From contig JAOPGA020000471.1 of the NCBI GenBank assembly GCA_026419775.2, forward strand, positions 1 to 64,000: a stretch of 64,000 nucleotides of DNA, written 5' to 3'. The stretch's first letter is position 1. Each line of letters begins with the position of its first letter. A program made the position numbers and the translations under genes. Source of the stretch: Acrasis kona. Taxonomy: Eukaryota; Heterolobosea; Eutetramitea; Acrasida; Acrasidae. A model generated the notes under the pieces. That model did not search any database. It was not told the DNA's origin and saw only the letters and a program-made list of their open reading frames with translations. This document shows, one piece after another, positions 43,279-52,513 of this stretch.

Positions 43279-43874
43279 AAGTATCATTTTCTGGAACTGG
43301 AGGCTGTTCTTGGTACTACCTAAAAACAAAGAACAATCTCCCTGGTTGCTGCAAAACCACTTGTATGAAGATTTCAATATACTGTTCGCCTTCTCTGTTT
43401 TCCAATGCTGTTCGTATTCACTGTATCTTTCCTTGGGATAAAATGTCTATCTTGTTATATCTTTTTATGCGGATCACTTAATGGAGCCGAAAGAGTAATA
43501 GCGTCAATTGTACATTTTCCTTGTCCTGATACTCCATGTCTGTGTTTATTACTTCCAGACATATTTCAGTTGATTTTACTCTTCTTTCTGCTATCAATTA
43601 CTTTCAATAACTTTCGATTTTCTTTCAACAGTTCTTTCTTTCACTTTCGTTTCAGCAAGGTTGAGTTCCAATGAAATTTATTTTCGGTTAGTGCAGTGAA
43701 AGTGTTTCGGAAGGCTTTCGAAAGCTTTCGATGGGAGCCCTACGCTGGCTCCATTTTTTTTCTCTACATCTCGCTCACTGGGTCTGAGGAATTTCTGCTA
43801 GGAATTTTTTAGTAAACTTGAAAGTATTCTTAGAATTAATAGGGTCCTCAACATCAAAAATAATTTCATTCAAA
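43279..43874. other. upstream region with CTTTC repeats and unclear minus-strand coding scraps
   Basis: 43540-43735 is dense in CTTTC/CTTTCG motifs and contains overlapping palindromes (CTTTCGAAAG, AAAGCTTT) plus a stem-loop at 43733-43751 (GGAGCC/GGCTCC). On the minus strand, an ATG near 43563 opens MSGSNKHRHGVSGQGKCTID..., and another frame further on reads FYPKERYSEYEQHWKTEKAN up to 43279. I could not join them by a credible intron, so this may be a decayed small gene. Confidence 0.35.
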
Positions 43875-44942
43875 ATGAACCGCATCATCAACACAACACC
43901 AAGAGTCGCAAAGATATTCACTTTAAACAAATCCCTTCCTAGAATCCTTCTAGGAATTCAAAGAAACTTTAGCAAGGCAACAGAAACCAAACGTCTAATA
44001 GTCAAAAATGAAGCAACCATGATGAACTTGAATGCTCAAAGCGGTTACAGACAAAAAAGATCCTACTCATACCAAAATATTGCCGCACCAGGGCTCTCTA
44101 ACAATGAATTATTCATGGGTCTAGGAGGATTAGCCGCCTTGATCGGAGTTGGTTATTATGCTTCCAAGTACTGGAACACACCCTCCATTGCCGTCAATTC
44201 TGGGGTACTAGAGCAAGAGTCGATTCCAAAGCATGTACAGGACTACCTGTTAAATACCTATAAGTACGTTGTAGCTGGCCTAGGTATCACAGCAGGTGCA
44301 GCAGTCGTCGCCTTCAAGCAAGGAGTTGCCTTCAAGCTAATGAATGCCAATCCATGGGTCCTGCTACTTGGTTTCGGAGGTGCCACCATCGGAACCATGA
44401 TTGCAACCAAGATGATCCATCCTGACAATACTGTCCCCAAGCATCTCATGTTCACAGCATTTAATGTTGTGATGGGAGTCAGCTTGTGTACCCTTGGATT
44501 CATTGCACCTCAAATTCTATACAGAGCCGGTCTATACACATTAGCCATGGTTGGTGGATTGAGTTATGTTGCAATGAACGCCAAAGAAGATCGTTTCCTC
44601 TACATGGGAGGTCCACTCATGGCAGGTCTATGCGTGCTGGTCGTCGCATCATTCTCATCAATGTTGCTTCCCGCCCGTTTCGTTCAAACTTTGGCCCTCA
44701 TGGACGCATTGGTCTTGTATGGAGGTTTGGCATTATTTGGAGGTTTCATGCTTTATGACACACAACGCATCATGGCAGAAGCAAGAATATTTGCAGGAGA
44801 GAAGCAGTTGACAATACACAATGGACAGCAAGTGATTGCAAAGCCTGACTACATTAATTCGTCCATCTCATTGTACATGAACATTATTAACATTTTTGTT
44901 CGTTTGGTGATGATCTTGTCCAATAATAACAGAAGAAAATAA
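43875..44942 (+). CDS. GHITM: mitochondrial TMBIM5/GHITM-like protein
   Basis: 355 residues from the ATG at 43875. The in-frame ATG at 43818 adds a non-targeting leader and is less likely. The N-terminus is an Arg/Ser-rich, acid-poor mitochondrial presequence (MNRIINTTPRVAKIF ... GIQRNFSK). The BI-1 family domain has seven to eight TM segments and the family end region GGFMLYDTQRIMAEA ... INSSISLYMNIINIFVRL. TMBIM5 is an inner-membrane Ca2+/H+ exchanger that also shapes cristae. TAA overlaps AATAAA. Confidence 0.9.
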   Translation: MNRIINTTPRVAKIFTLNKSLPRILLGIQRNFSKATETKRLIVKNEATMMNLNAQSGYRQKRSYSYQNIAAPGLSNNELFMGLGGLAALIGVGYYASKYWNTPSIAVNSGVLEQESIPKHVQDYLLNTYKYVVAGLGITAGAAVVAFKQGVAFKLMNANPWVLLLGFGGATIGTMIATKMIHPDNTVPKHLMFTAFNVVMGVSLCTLGFIAPQILYRAGLYTLAMVGGLSYVAMNAKEDRFLYMGGPLMAGLCVLVVASFSSMLLPARFVQTLALMDALVLYGGLALFGGFMLYDTQRIMAEARIFAGEKQLTIHNGQQVIAKPDYINSSISLYMNIINIFVRLVMILSNNNRRK

Positions 44943-44968
44943 AGTGTATTTTATAAAAAATGATTTAT

Positions 44969-45588
44969 TTACATTAGGAGACAACACTGCTTCTTCTTGT
45001 TTGTGGTGGTTGTCTTTTTACGAGAAGCCTCCAACTCTAGTTTTGATTTTCTAACGTCCATGACTACTTGATGAAAGGCTTCTTTGACGCCAATGTTGCT
45101 TTTGGCAGAACCCTCCATGAATGGAATACCCCAAGTGAGTGCAACGTTCTTTCCTTCTACCTTGCTGACATTTCTTTCGGACTCTAGATCTGACTTGTTT
45201 CCAAACAATAAAACAGGAGCCACATCGACGTTTTTAACTCGTAGTATTTGTTGATAGAATTCTTGTGCTTGCTCAAAAGATCTTCTTTCTGTTATGCTGT
45301 ACACTATTAGGAAGCCTTCTCCGTTTCTCATAAATTCGTCGTTTAGAGCGTAGAATTCCTCTTGTCCAGCTGAATCTATAATTTCCAAGAAGGATGTTTG
45401 ATTGTCGATGATTTCTTCTTTTGAGTAGCTATCTTGAATGGTTGGGTCCTATTGAGATTAGATTTGATCGCGTCTTGCCATTGACTTACGTAGTAGGACA
45501 AAAAGTGGCCTTGAAGGAACCTAATTGTTATTGCGCTCTTTCCAACAGCTCCACCGCCACATACTACGAGAGTGTGTTTGTCCGCCAT
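44969..45588 (-). CDS. Ras-family small GTPase
   Basis: Two exons (intron 45449-45489, 41 nt) give 192 residues. G1 is CGGGAVGKSA, the effector region is SYYDPTIQDSYSK, G3 is DSAGQEEF with the catalytic Gln, G4 is NKSD and G5 is GSAK. The tail is Lys-rich and ends CCLLM, a CaaX box (CLLM) predicting farnesylation plus a neighbouring palmitoylatable Cys. A plasma-membrane signalling switch. The intron falls right before the DPTI motif. Confidence 0.95.
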
Positions 45589-45852
45589 ATTTTGTATGTT
45601 CAATTTTCAAAAAGCTGCACTCTATAAATAGTCACGAACGGTGTGTTCCAGCGAAATTCAAAAGAATTCGATAACACTGTAGTTGAATTGGTTGACTTCC
45701 GATAGTGTTTAGGAGATTATTTCAGAAGCTTAGTTTAGTTCTTGTTGCAGATCATTGAGATAAGAATTGCTCAAAGCTAACTATCTAGAAAGTTTGGTTT
45801 TTTCGAAATCAAGTAACATGTACGTCTTTGTAACAACATCAGTTTTTGTAAA

Positions 45853-46816
45853 ATGGGTTTAGCAACAAACTGGGGCCTCTTTGCTGGGCAAACTCCAAAG
45901 TGGAAGCCTGATCATGATATGCCTGATCAGACAGGAAAAGTAGCTGTGGTGACTGGTGGCAACGCCGGCATTGGTTACGAAACAACAAAACATCTTGTCA
46001 CACATGGGTGTAAGGTATACATCTTGTCCCGAAATATAGAAAGGATGCAAAATGCTATAGATTCATTGAAAACAAAAGATAGCTAAAGAACCAGCTAGCG
46101 GTACTGAAAATGTTGGTGAGGTTCACTACATTCAGTGTGACCTATCGGATCTCTCATCAGTGAAGAAAGCTGCCGAAGATTTTTTGCAAAAGGAAACAAA
46201 ATTAAATATCTTTATAGCTAACGCTGGTGTCTCAACCAAGAGAGGTGAAACAAAAGACGGGCATGAAATTCATTTTGGAACAAATGTACTTGGTCATCAT
46301 TTATTAATAAAACTCTTAAAGCCAGCCATACTGTCATCTGCAGAGACTCAAACCATTCCCAACTCGACCAGAATTGTCATTGTGTCAAGCATGATGCATA
46401 ATTTTGCAGGCAATGGATTCGTTCCACAAGACCCAAAAGCAGAACTAGACTATGAAGTAAGTTTGTACGGCAGAAGTAAGTTGGGGAACATTTATACTGC
46501 AAACCATTTAGCCAACGAACTTGCATCCAAGTCAATAACAGTAATATCCCTCCATCCTGGAAATATCAAGAGTGAACTCACCAGAGAAATACCAAGAATG
46601 GTAAACTCATTTTTCAATGCAATTCTTCTACATCCTACATACTTTGGTTGCATCAGCCAATTATACGCTGCAACTGCTCCAGAAGCCGCAGAATTGAACG
46701 GATCTTATCTTGTACCTTGGGCGACTGTTGGTGAGATGAGTGAGATGGCAAAAGACAAGCAGTTAACTGAAAGATGCTGGGATTGGTGCGAAGAACAAAC
46801 ATTGAAATATTGTTAA
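45853..46816 (+). CDS. short-chain dehydrogenase (retinol dehydrogenase-like), apparent 1-nt frameshift
   Basis: The NAD(P) motif TGGNAGIG and an N-terminal ~70 residues are in one frame ending at 46085. The rest, from about IAKEPASG onward (NANAG-type IANAGVS, then the catalytic YGRSK), is in another. Deleting one A from the AAAA run near 46070 restores 320 residues, the usual RDH11-14/WWOX-like SDR length. No intron fits. All catalytic motifs are intact, so a sequencing error or very recent mutation is likely. It would reduce or oxidise retinoid-like or lipid carbonyls. Confidence 0.85.
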
Positions 46817-46860
46817 AACTTTAATAAAACTCAAAATTAATGTACATCATGTGTGATTTG

Positions 46861-47774
46861 TTAATCAGTTACATTTATTAGGTATAGTCCGTGTGGAGGC
46901 GCCATCTTGGACGTTAGGTTCCTTGATTTACTTTCAATACAAGTCTTGATGCTGTCGACTGGAATTTGACCAAGACCAATCATGTATAGCAAGTGGACCA
47001 GAATTCTAATCTGGTTTCTTAAAAACGATCTTGCTTCAAAGTATAATCTAATTTCTCTACTTGATGTATGGGAGTGTGGACATTGATTCATCACATCTTG
47101 TTGGTCCGAAACGTGCGTACAAACTGTTATTTCATCCATCGTTCTCTCTAACGAGTCTGTCTTTAACTTTTTCTTGAGAGCATTTGATCTTTTAGCAAAA
47201 GAGGTCATGTCTATTTTTTTACCAACAAGAGTTTGTGCAGCTTGATGCATAATCGCAACGTCCAGAGTTCTTGTTCCACTTCTAGAATCAACGGTCCATG
47301 CTCTATTCTTGTACATCAAGCTATGAAAAGAAGAGTCCTCATCATTAAAGCACTCGACGAGTCTGTACATGTATTTTCTTTTATTTGTTGAATACCTGCT
47401 GTGGTAATTACCTGCCACCCCCTCCACTTTACTAACGCGAACATCAGCGTCACAAAGTTTATAATTCATAATCTTTTGTATGTTACTTGGCTCATAAACA
47501 GTACCGTCTTGTTTTTCTGGAAGGTCAAAGTGTGCAGTGTTATATAATGCATGAACACCAGTATCAGTTCTGCATGATGGATATATGCTAATGTGTCCTA
47601 ACTTTAAATGACTAAGTGCTTCCTATTTCGCTGTTAATATTTTCTTTAAACGAATACCTCGAGGATTTGTTGAACGGAAGGCAATAAAGCACCTTCCTGA
47701 GACTCCATTCCAGAGTAATTTGTACCATAATATTGCATAACAATTTTATACCTCTGAACGGTATTCATGTGCAT
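46861..47774 (-). CDS. tRNA pseudouridine synthase, TruA/PUS family
   Basis: Two exons (intron 47623-47657, 35 nt) give 292 residues. The N-terminus reads YYGTNYSGME, then the catalytic Asp in CRTDTGVHA, then HFDLP. The C-terminus has FEARSFLRNQIRILVHLLYMIG and the terminal MAPPHGLYL motif. It converts uridine to pseudouridine in tRNA (anticodon-arm positions in TruA, Pus1 and Pus3). The presence of an insert around CTHVSDQQDVMNQCPH is like the mitochondrial PUSL1 group, but I cannot decide the subtype. Confidence 0.92.
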
Positions 47775-47812
47775 CAATTGTAAGAGAATTATTTATAGTA
47801 TTAAACAAAAAC

Positions 47813-48034
47813 ATGACAGACAATCGCACTGAACCAGATCTTGCAAAATTCGGAAGAGAACACCCTCACAATGCCACAGGATTAGGTCTAGGCACAGCAG
47901 AGGAGTTCTTGGAGCAAGCACAAGCTCAAACAAGAGCCAAGTACGAATTTACTTCGAAACTTTTAGAAGATAGTCTGAAGAATAATGATGGATCAGTTGT
48001 AGAGAACAAAAAACAAGAAGAACAAAAAGAATAA
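47813..48034 (+). CDS. small hydrophilic hypothetical protein
   Basis: 73 residues, single exon, beginning 38 bp from the divergent TruA start. The sequence is charged and probably helical (LGTAEEFLEQAQAQTRAKYE), with a Lys/Glu-rich end. There is no cysteine, signal or membrane segment. Codon pattern and context suggest a real gene; no family recognised. Confidence 0.5.
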   Translation: MTDNRTEPDLAKFGREHPHNATGLGLGTAEEFLEQAQAQTRAKYEFTSKLLEDSLKNNDGSVVENKKQEEQKE

Positions 48035-48059
48035 TTTATAAAAACACATATTTTCATTC

Positions 48060-48300
48060 AAACATTCTTCTGGAAAGTCCAAATCTTCCAACTCATCAAG
48101 ATGGGCCACAAACTCAAGAAGAATGGTTATACCTTTTGGTTACATCCAATACAGACTTCACACTCTCGTTGTCCACATTGGCTGCAATGACTGAAATGAC
48201 ACTGGTTCTATCTCCTTAATGTTATATTCATGTGCACACAATAATACTTCCACACAGTTACCGACATTTATAGATGCTAGCATAGCTACTTTTTATAGCC
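48060..48300 (-). pseudogene. possible decayed gene fragment (BTB/ankyrin-adaptor like)
   Basis: Minus-strand sequence reads NVGNCVEVLLCAHEYNIKEIE in one frame, then SVIAANVDNESVKSVLDVT and TILLEFVAHLDELEDLDFPEE in others, with stops between. The first block resembles the helical end of a BTB domain, as in RCC1-BTB-type adaptors. No start or splice rescues it. Confidence 0.3.
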
Positions 48301-48328
48301 ACCTTCTTTCGTATGGGTATTGAATGAG

Positions 48329-48448
48329 ATGTTGCACCATTCGTTGTTGAATTTTTTTCAAAAAGATGTCTTCGTGGTTTTAATAATTACTTCTATTCTG
48401 CTGCTCATAGCAGGTATCATTGTTAAATTTATTCAACGAAATAAATAG
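48329..48448 (+). CDS. possible single-span micropeptide or upstream ORF
   Basis: A 39-codon ORF (MLHHSLLNFF...) with one strong membrane segment (VFVVLIITSILLLIAGIIV) flanked by basic residues (KFIQRNK). It stops 3 nt before the ATG of the next gene and in the same frame (TAG AAG ATG). It could be a micropeptide, a regulatory uORF on the same mRNA, or chance. Confidence 0.3.
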   Translation: MLHHSLLNFFQKDVFVVLIITSILLLIAGIIVKFIQRNK

Positions 48449-48451
48449 AAG

Positions 48452-49122
48452 ATGGAGTCTCAACCAACCAGTGATGATTACACAGACGAAATCAACAATG
48501 CTTATCTTGGACAGTGAGTCTTATATAAATAATACCGCTCACCAAGGATTAGAGTTAAAAACATTCCAGACAATTTTTACACGAAGATGGATAAGAGCAC
48601 AGTTGATAAAGTACTGATGGAAATACGCAATAGAAGAAAGGACCCGTCATTGCTGCCATACTTGCTTCCCATATTCTTGTTAAAGCCGATTAATCCCCAC
48701 AAAGAAAGAGGTCCCACTTCTCTCAAGATCATACAGAAGATATATAGATACAGGCCCATTCCTTACAATTTAGCAACTCGCATTGGATTTTATTCCCTAC
48801 TTCTTTATGTTTATTTCGAAGTACGAACCTACGGACTCATAGATAAAACTGAAGATGGATTTCTCCAAAGAGAACGGTAAGTTAAGTTAGTTGTAGAATG
48901 TTGTTAGATCATCCAAGACCCTTAAGTTTTCCAAATGATGTGATGTTTTATGATTACAAGAAAGACTTGGAGGACTACGATAAAGAGCAAAGACTCAAGT
49001 TCTACAATGATCTTATAGAGAAGCAACGCAACGGTTTACTGAAGTCAAAAATTAATTTTAATGAATTGTTCGATGTAAACATTGATAAACAGAAGGATAT
49101 CAAACAAGAGGAGGAACTTTAA
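48452..49122 (+). CDS. hypothetical membrane-associated protein, candidate 20-nt intron
   Basis: A 39-nt intron (48514-48552, GTGAGT..TTAG) joins MESQPTSDDYTDEI to the main ORF. That ORF stops at 48877-48896, where GTAAGTTAAGTTAGTTGTAG (20 nt) has perfect GT..AG ends. Removing it fuses the frame to a downstream ORF (FLQRER + MLLDHPRPL). The result is 203 residues with one hydrophobic segment (ATRIGFYSLLLYVYFEV) and a charged helical tail. Otherwise the downstream ORF (48898-49122) would be a separate 74-residue gene. Family unknown. Confidence 0.6.
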
Positions 49123-49328
49123 ACATTAACAAGATTTCTTAATAAATCATAATGAGTATTATTAACTTTATAACCATCGTAAATTATCTATTGTCTAATT
49201 TTTAAGCCTTCAAATAAAATACATTCTTCACTCATGCAGTTAGCACTTCGAAACTAGTTTTTTAGGACAAGACGAGAGATTTCTAACTAGAAAGTAGTTA
49301 ACTCCGAAATTCAAAATTTTTATTACTT

Positions 49329-49721
49329 TTACACTTTCATTGCGGTGGCTGAGCCATGCATTTTGCTTCTAGTTATCTGGGAAAGATCATGTACGTTTCC
49401 TCCGTTGTCAAGGTCATTTATTCCACCCTTGTTTTTATATACACCTGTGAATGTGCTTCTGTCGCTTAGACGATCGAATATAGACCCATTGGAGGTGCTT
49501 GGCCTGGTCTTCTTAACAGGTTTGGAATCAGTTACAGATGGGATTCCTTTACCAGTTTTCATGGATGTGCTGCTTCCGTGTATTTTATTTCTTGTTATTT
49601 GCGAAAGGTCGTGGACGTTTCCACCATTGTCTAAATCGTTTATTCCACCCTTGTTCTTGTATACACCAGTAAATGTGCTTCTGTCGCTTAGACGATCGAA
49701 AATACTTTGTTTGCTGCTCAT
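49329..49721 (-). CDS. tandem p25-alpha (TPPP-type) motif protein
   Basis: 130 residues built of two near-identical ~49-residue halves (about 7-55 and 81-130). Each starts SIFDRLSDRSTFTGVYKNKGG and ends VHDLSQITR.K.HGS. The core (RLSD..TFTGVYK) is the C-terminal p25-alpha signature of TPPP/apicortin-type proteins, which bind microtubules and are typical of flagellated lineages. The EF-hand-like N-terminal domain is absent. Function is probably microtubule or flagellum association. Confidence 0.8.
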   Translation of the reverse strand: MSSKQSIFDRLSDRSTFTGVYKNKGGINDLDNGGNVHDLSQITRNKIHGSSTSMKTGKGIPSVTDSKPVKKTRPSTSNGSIFDRLSDRSTFTGVYKNKGGINDLDNGGNVHDLSQITRSKMHGSATAMKV

Positions 49722-50171
49722 TGTGTTGTTGGTTGTTGTGTTTATATGTTATCTGAAATGAAAATTTATTGATTTAGCTATTTATGCTCAAGTGACAAGC
49801 CTAGCTTTGGTAATTATTAAATTTAGATTATAAAAATAGCTTTACAACTACAGTAAAGCAAAAAAAGTAATAATCGATTTTATCGCAAGTCAACTTGTCG
49901 CCACCACGATCAACACTGATATCATATCCCCAGTTAATCCATCCTCCGTCACCCATTCTGATAATGACACCGCGTACTTGAAAATGTAAACGTTAAAGCC
50001 ATGGATCCTGCCAAACGGACCTGCTGGAAGCTCATAATGGAGCTTGAATCCATCATAGATGTTGACAAGCATTTGATTCTCGACCTGAGAAATTAGTCGA
50101 CAGAAACTAATGAATACAAATAACAAGATGACAAATATAACAATAGTACTTTATTATGGTGATCGTGTTTC
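49722..50171. other. intergenic region with possible minus-strand exon pair
   Basis: A minus-strand stretch reads MLVNIYDGFKLHYELPA. A GTCCGT..TCAAG gap (about 45 nt) would join it in frame to VRGVIIRMGDGGWINWGYD, then ISVDRGGDKLTC. Codon texture is coding-like but no start or family is visible, so it may be a fragment. Confidence 0.25.
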
Positions 50172-51187
50172 TTATGAGAAGCCCTTCCCCTTGTTTATCT
50201 ATTAATGTAAATGAGATCAATAAAACGTTCAACATACTTGCTCCAATTGTTTTGCGGTATTCTTTTCCATTTCAGTGATTGCATTCATGTCCATATCAAT
50301 CCAGTCGTCCATTGAACAATAAATTTTACGATGAAGTTTCAAAAAAACTTCACACTCAACTTCAACAAACTTGGCCTCGATTGCATCTGTGTTCATTTTA
50401 GAATTGATAACAAACGGTAAGACACTTACTTTGTAGACCCCAGATTTTACATTCCATGATACATACTTTATAGCACCACATTATGGTGGGTTGGTTTTTT
50501 TCCCATAATTTTCCAGTAAGTGGGCCAATGTCTCTTTTTGTACACTTATGGATGCTAGGGTCATTTTCCTTTTTTTTTGTAGGGAATCTTCGATATTAAT
50601 AAAACACACACAAACAAACTTACTCATCATTTACAATGTCTAGCTTAATAATTTTCCTCTTTGCTAAATGCTCTTTGGACAGATTTAATGCATTAGGACA
50701 AGTGCCATCGTCGTCTTTGTACATACTAAGGATTGTCGCACTGAACTTATCACCAAGGAACGGAGCATTAATACTTGTCTTACAATAAGGGTACGCATTC
50801 CAGGCTTCCTGTATATATGATTACTCGTGTGCCAATTAAAATTCAAACCTCATGCACGTTAAGGGCACCTGACGGTAAGAAGGAGGACATAATCTTTGGG
50901 AGCGACTTCCCTATATGATATATTTTAGAAGTGAATTGTCCCTTCTCATCACCCTTTTGAAATGGTTCGTTGGCACTGCAGAACAATTAGTACAATAAAA
51001 AGAAAGAATTGTTACATTATTTCGACTCCCTCCCCATTTTTACCAGAACTCTCCTTACTAACACAACATGAGTATAAAAAATTCTACAACAAACTCACCT
51101 CATTTCTGCAATCGAGTAAAGCTGTCCAATCTGGTACTCTGACACGGTCATGGGCATGGGAATACGAAACTCAATGACGACCACCAT
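50172..51187 (-). CDS. phosphatidylinositol transfer protein
   Basis: Seven exons with six introns of 36-43 nt give 258 residues, close to class I PITPs (~270). The introns were deduced because each joins exactly to a PITP-like sequence. Hallmarks: the N-terminus IEFRIPMPMTVSEYQIGQLYSIAEMS; KGQFTSKIYHIGKSLP; LNVHEEAWNAYPYCKT; a DP(S)IHKCTKRDIGPL loop; CYKVCIMECKIWGLQ; and LHRKIYCSMDDWIDMDM. It moves PtdIns and PtdCho between membranes, supplying phosphoinositide kinases. The most intron-dense gene of the window; no single ORF reveals it. Confidence 0.93.
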
Positions 51188-51357
51188 AGTATATACCTTT
51201 GTGTGTGTTGGTTTTGATTGATGTATATAAAAATAATCTGTAGAATCAATCTACAAATTTGTCTATTCATGCGCCCAATTATTTCATTCAACCGAAACAG
51301 GCCGTCAAAGTCAAAATCACCAAAAGAACTACAAACGGGTATTGTAAGCTGATTTTA

Positions 51358-52334
51358 TTACAAATTCATTGGGTAGTGTTCTTTGTGGGCATTCTTAAAG
51401 TGTACCTTATCGGCTTCCGCGCCAAGTCTTTCTAATTGCTCTATAGCCTCGTCTGAAATCTCCTCATAAACATTATTCTTCAAGTTTTTGTCATCCAATA
51501 TGCTTGTCCACAGTTCCACAAAGTCATAAGAAAACCCTAATTCGTCCTCATCTGTTTGTCCTTCCCACAAGTCAGCACTAGGTTTTGCTTTTAGAATGGA
51601 GGAGGGAACATTTAGCACTTGTCCTACTTTTCTTACTTCACTCTTGTGTAGGTCGCCTATCAATTGTATGTCAGACACTCCGTCTCCTGCTTTGCAAAAG
51701 TAATATAAGTATCCATCTTCGTCCTGAAAAGTGTTAGAGGATGAGAGTTAAGCTCTACCTTGTTCCCTGTCCCAATCACAATGCTTGGTGTTCCGTTTTG
51801 TGATAACAATTGTGAGATGTAAAAGTTGACTGGCGTCCTCATGTATGACTTTAGCTGTCCTGTTGAGAATTCATTCCCATCAATCTTAATGGCTTTGTCG
51901 CAAAGAGCTTGCAAGCGTGTATGTTGTTCGCTCTGGTCCACCTCGATAATTTCTACACCTCCAAAAGCATCTTGTAGACTCTCCACACCTGCTTTTGTCT
52001 CTTTGGATGACTTGATTGGTTGCGCAATGCCGATCACTCTTTTAATTGGCGAATTTTCCTTCTTTTGTGCATTTTTTAAAAGCCCAAGTGAAACTGTGCT
52101 ATCAATGCCCCCACTTACGCTAACAACGCAGGCTTTTAAACCATGGTGTGACATGTAGTGATTTAATCTGCTTGTCTTTTGTTCTATCCACTGTTCTGCA
52201 TTAAAGTTTTTTTGCTTTCTCAGTTTGTCGATCTGCTTGATGAGATCTTGGTGTAGAGGTTCCACTTTCTTTGGTGTAGAGTATAACCTCTTGGTTAGAG
52301 GACGGAGGATGATGGGTCTTACTACGCGGATCAT
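51358..52334 (-). CDS. stand-alone NAD+ synthetase, probably mitochondrial
   Basis: Two exons (intron 51724-51758, 35 nt, CTAACAC) give 313 residues. The N-terminus (MIRVVRPIILRPLTKRLYST) looks like a mitochondrial presequence. The PP-loop SVSGGIDSTVSLG, GTGNKDEDGYLYYFCKAGDGVSDIQLIGDLHKSEVR and PSADLWEGQTDEDELG are NadE signatures. It amidates nicotinic acid adenine dinucleotide. The glutaminase (nitrilase-like) domain of typical eukaryotic NADSYN is absent, so ammonia is the expected nitrogen donor, a bacterial-type layout. Confidence 0.93.
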
Positions 52335-52513
52335 TGGGTATTTTTTAGTAGATAAACCTTACAAAATGCCTACCATACCCAACAACATTTAGTGCGCTTT
52401 CTTTCTCGTCTCACAAGCGATATTAGTTATAAGAATGGTTACATTAAATATCAATCATTTCTTCAAATTACAATTGAAAGAGTCCGAACAAACAACGAAC
52501 TACATACAACGTT

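Noticed and set aside
43818-43874. Upstream ATG of the TMBIM5-like ORF
   Set aside because: The extra 19 residues would hide the mitochondrial presequence that starts at 43875.
49345-49761. Plus-strand 138-residue ORF with two similar halves
   Set aside because: Antisense of the tandem p25-alpha gene, whose motif is clear on the minus strand.
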